Assembly: GCF_001039355.2 (NCBI RefSeq)
Contig: NW_019776077.1
Span: 1 to 64,000, forward strand
Source: Lingula anatina
Lineage: Eukaryota; Brachiopoda; Lingulata; Lingulida; Lingulidae
DNA: 64,000 nucleotides
Direction of reading: 5' to 3'
Shown: positions 63,022 through 64,000 of the stretch, piece by piece
How positions within the stretch are numbered: position 1 is the first letter of the stretch
Layout: each line of letters starts with the position of its first letter
The notes under the pieces: model-generated
Told to the model about the DNA's origin: nothing
The model's input: only the letters and a program-made list of their open reading frames with translations
Databases searched by the model: none
Program-made: the position numbers and the translations under genes

Positions 63022-64000
63022 GTAATTATACTTACTGTATCCACTGACACACTAAGGATTTATACTTCCTCCGAAAATTTGGGGCGGGGGGAGGAGGAAT
63101 CTAGGAAGGACATTCTCTTACTTTCATTTAACATATTTGCATGCATGCAAAATGCAAAAAATAAATAATTAATAATAATAATAAGAATAAGAATAAGAAT
63201 AATAATTAAATATTAATAATAATAATGTAATGTAAGAAAAGCTTAATAGTGTTTCCTGTATCACTGTTGGCCCCCTGGTTAAGTCAATAATACTCTTCAC
63301 TGTAAATTGGTTTGCTTTCTAGCATAAATACTATTTGAAATTAACTTTGGGTTCTTTTAAGTTTTATAAACAAAACCATTTTAAAATTAATGCTTACTAG
63401 GCTCATGTTTTTTTGCTTAAGTTGATTTCATATTATAATCAACAGGAACTAAAGTGCGTCAAATGCTGTATCAGATCAAGGAGTTACAACTGTTGTAACT
63501 CCTTGATCAGATGTTTTTTTATGAGAGAAAGATGGCTGTATAGATACTGCATTTGGTACTTCACCCTTTTCACTGATACAGTTTTACTTTTGGTTAGAAA
63601 AATAAATTCTAATAGAGAATTGACTCTTAAAGATGCTGTTTTAGATTATCTAACAGTTTTTTATAGATGAAGATTTATTGGGTGTATTTGGCAAGAGAAA
63701 TGTTTGTCAGATGTTTTTAAGTGGAAAAAAGCAATTTTTTTTTGGTTTCATTCCGGCATGTGTTCTTTATAAACCTTGTCTTGCAATAAAAAGGCCCATA
63801 GTTTTCAGACATCTGGACCTTTCTACATGCAAAAGGTTGCAGTGACTTAATGGCTGCCATCCAATCCTTTCTTCTTGAATAACATCCTAGCTTAAAAACA
63901 TCTTATGAAACAACCATGAGTCATTTGTCCAAAATCCAACACTGCTTGCAATATTAGGAACCTTATGTAAGTAAAAGAGGTTTAAGGAAATAACATGCTA
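63022..64000 (+). other. intron 5 of the FAS1 gene (partial)
   Basis: Contains AAT/AAG-rich simple repeat at about 63160-63228 and a perfect hairpin at 63474-63508. The remainder of the FAS1 domain is not found here and must lie to the right. Confidence 0.6.
63474..63508. repeat. perfect 16-bp inverted repeat with 3-nt loop
   Basis: GATCAAGGAGTTACAA, then CTG, then TTGTAACTCCTTGATC. No T-run follows, and it lies in a metazoan intron, so it is not a bacterial terminator. Possibly a transposon tip pair or a structured RNA element. Confidence 0.9.

Noticed and set aside
62668-63168. 166-codon frame taken as a whole gene
   Set aside because: Only 62855-63021 is a real exon. The flanking parts are intron read-through.
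63474-63508. Rho-independent terminator
   Set aside because: This is eukaryotic intron sequence, and the hairpin is not followed by a T tract.
63413-63670. 85-codon frame as the next FAS1 exon
   Set aside because: It spans a hairpin and does not resemble a FAS1 continuation.
1-64000. CRISPR array, phage, toxin or bacterial defence system
   Set aside because: No regularly spaced repeats and no bacterial gene organisation. All recognised genes are spliced animal genes.

Overview
This is metazoan nuclear DNA. It is AT-rich and carries multi-exon genes with short exons, GT-AG introns (plus two GC-AG introns) and small DNA-transposon remnants. The gene content and strong heterozygosity fit a marine invertebrate, for example a mollusc, another lophotrochozoan, or an ambulacrarian. 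I cannot name the species. I see no bacterial-style operon, CRISPR array, tRNA or rRNA.

Layout. Positions 1-449 hold a MITE copy followed by an isolated, degenerate TRIM-type B-box exon. RSPH14 (radial spoke head 14, armadillo repeats) lies at 3108-6270 (+). FNBP4 (two WW domains and a large polyproline block) lies at 19337-6959 (-), tail to tail with RSPH14. RIC8 (G-alpha chaperone/GEF) lies at 20009-41924 (+), head to head with FNBP4. SDHAF2 (succinate dehydrogenase assembly factor) lies at 47657-46457 (-), convergent with RIC8. ETNK1 (ethanolamine kinase) lies at 50368-55499 (+), head to head with SDHAF2. The 5' part of a secreted EMI plus FAS1 protein of the TGFBI/periostin family lies at 58878-63021 (+) and runs out of the window. 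The pattern is therefore two bidirectional promoter intervals, each about 0.6-0.7 kb between start codons, and two convergent 3' ends. The genes have unrelated jobs: ciliary structure, formin/actin or splicing scaffold, G-protein folding, mitochondrial complex II, phosphatidylethanolamine synthesis and extracellular matrix. I see no shared pathway.

The dominant structural feature is five adjacent direct duplications of 0.9-2.2 kb. Each is interrupted at or near the copy junction by a single N (10824, 14936, 17944, 43416, 49493). They duplicate WW-domain exons of FNBP4, the FNBP4/RIC8 promoter interval, the last RIC8 exon, and the SDHAF2/ETNK1 promoter interval with both first exons. One pair looks identical. 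The others differ by SNPs and indels as two alleles would. I read them as assembly artefacts, meaning unmerged contig overlaps and retained haplotypes, not real gene duplication. All exon models below use one copy of each pair.

Repeats include two MITE families with terminal inverted repeats, a degenerate LINE reverse-transcriptase fragment in RIC8 intron 1, several microsatellites and two near-perfect hairpins in introns of the FAS1 gene. I found no convincing new biological system. The best leads are the haplotype structure, the GC-AG introns, the 13-residue repeat in FNBP4, the B-box that lost two zinc ligands, and the paired promoters.
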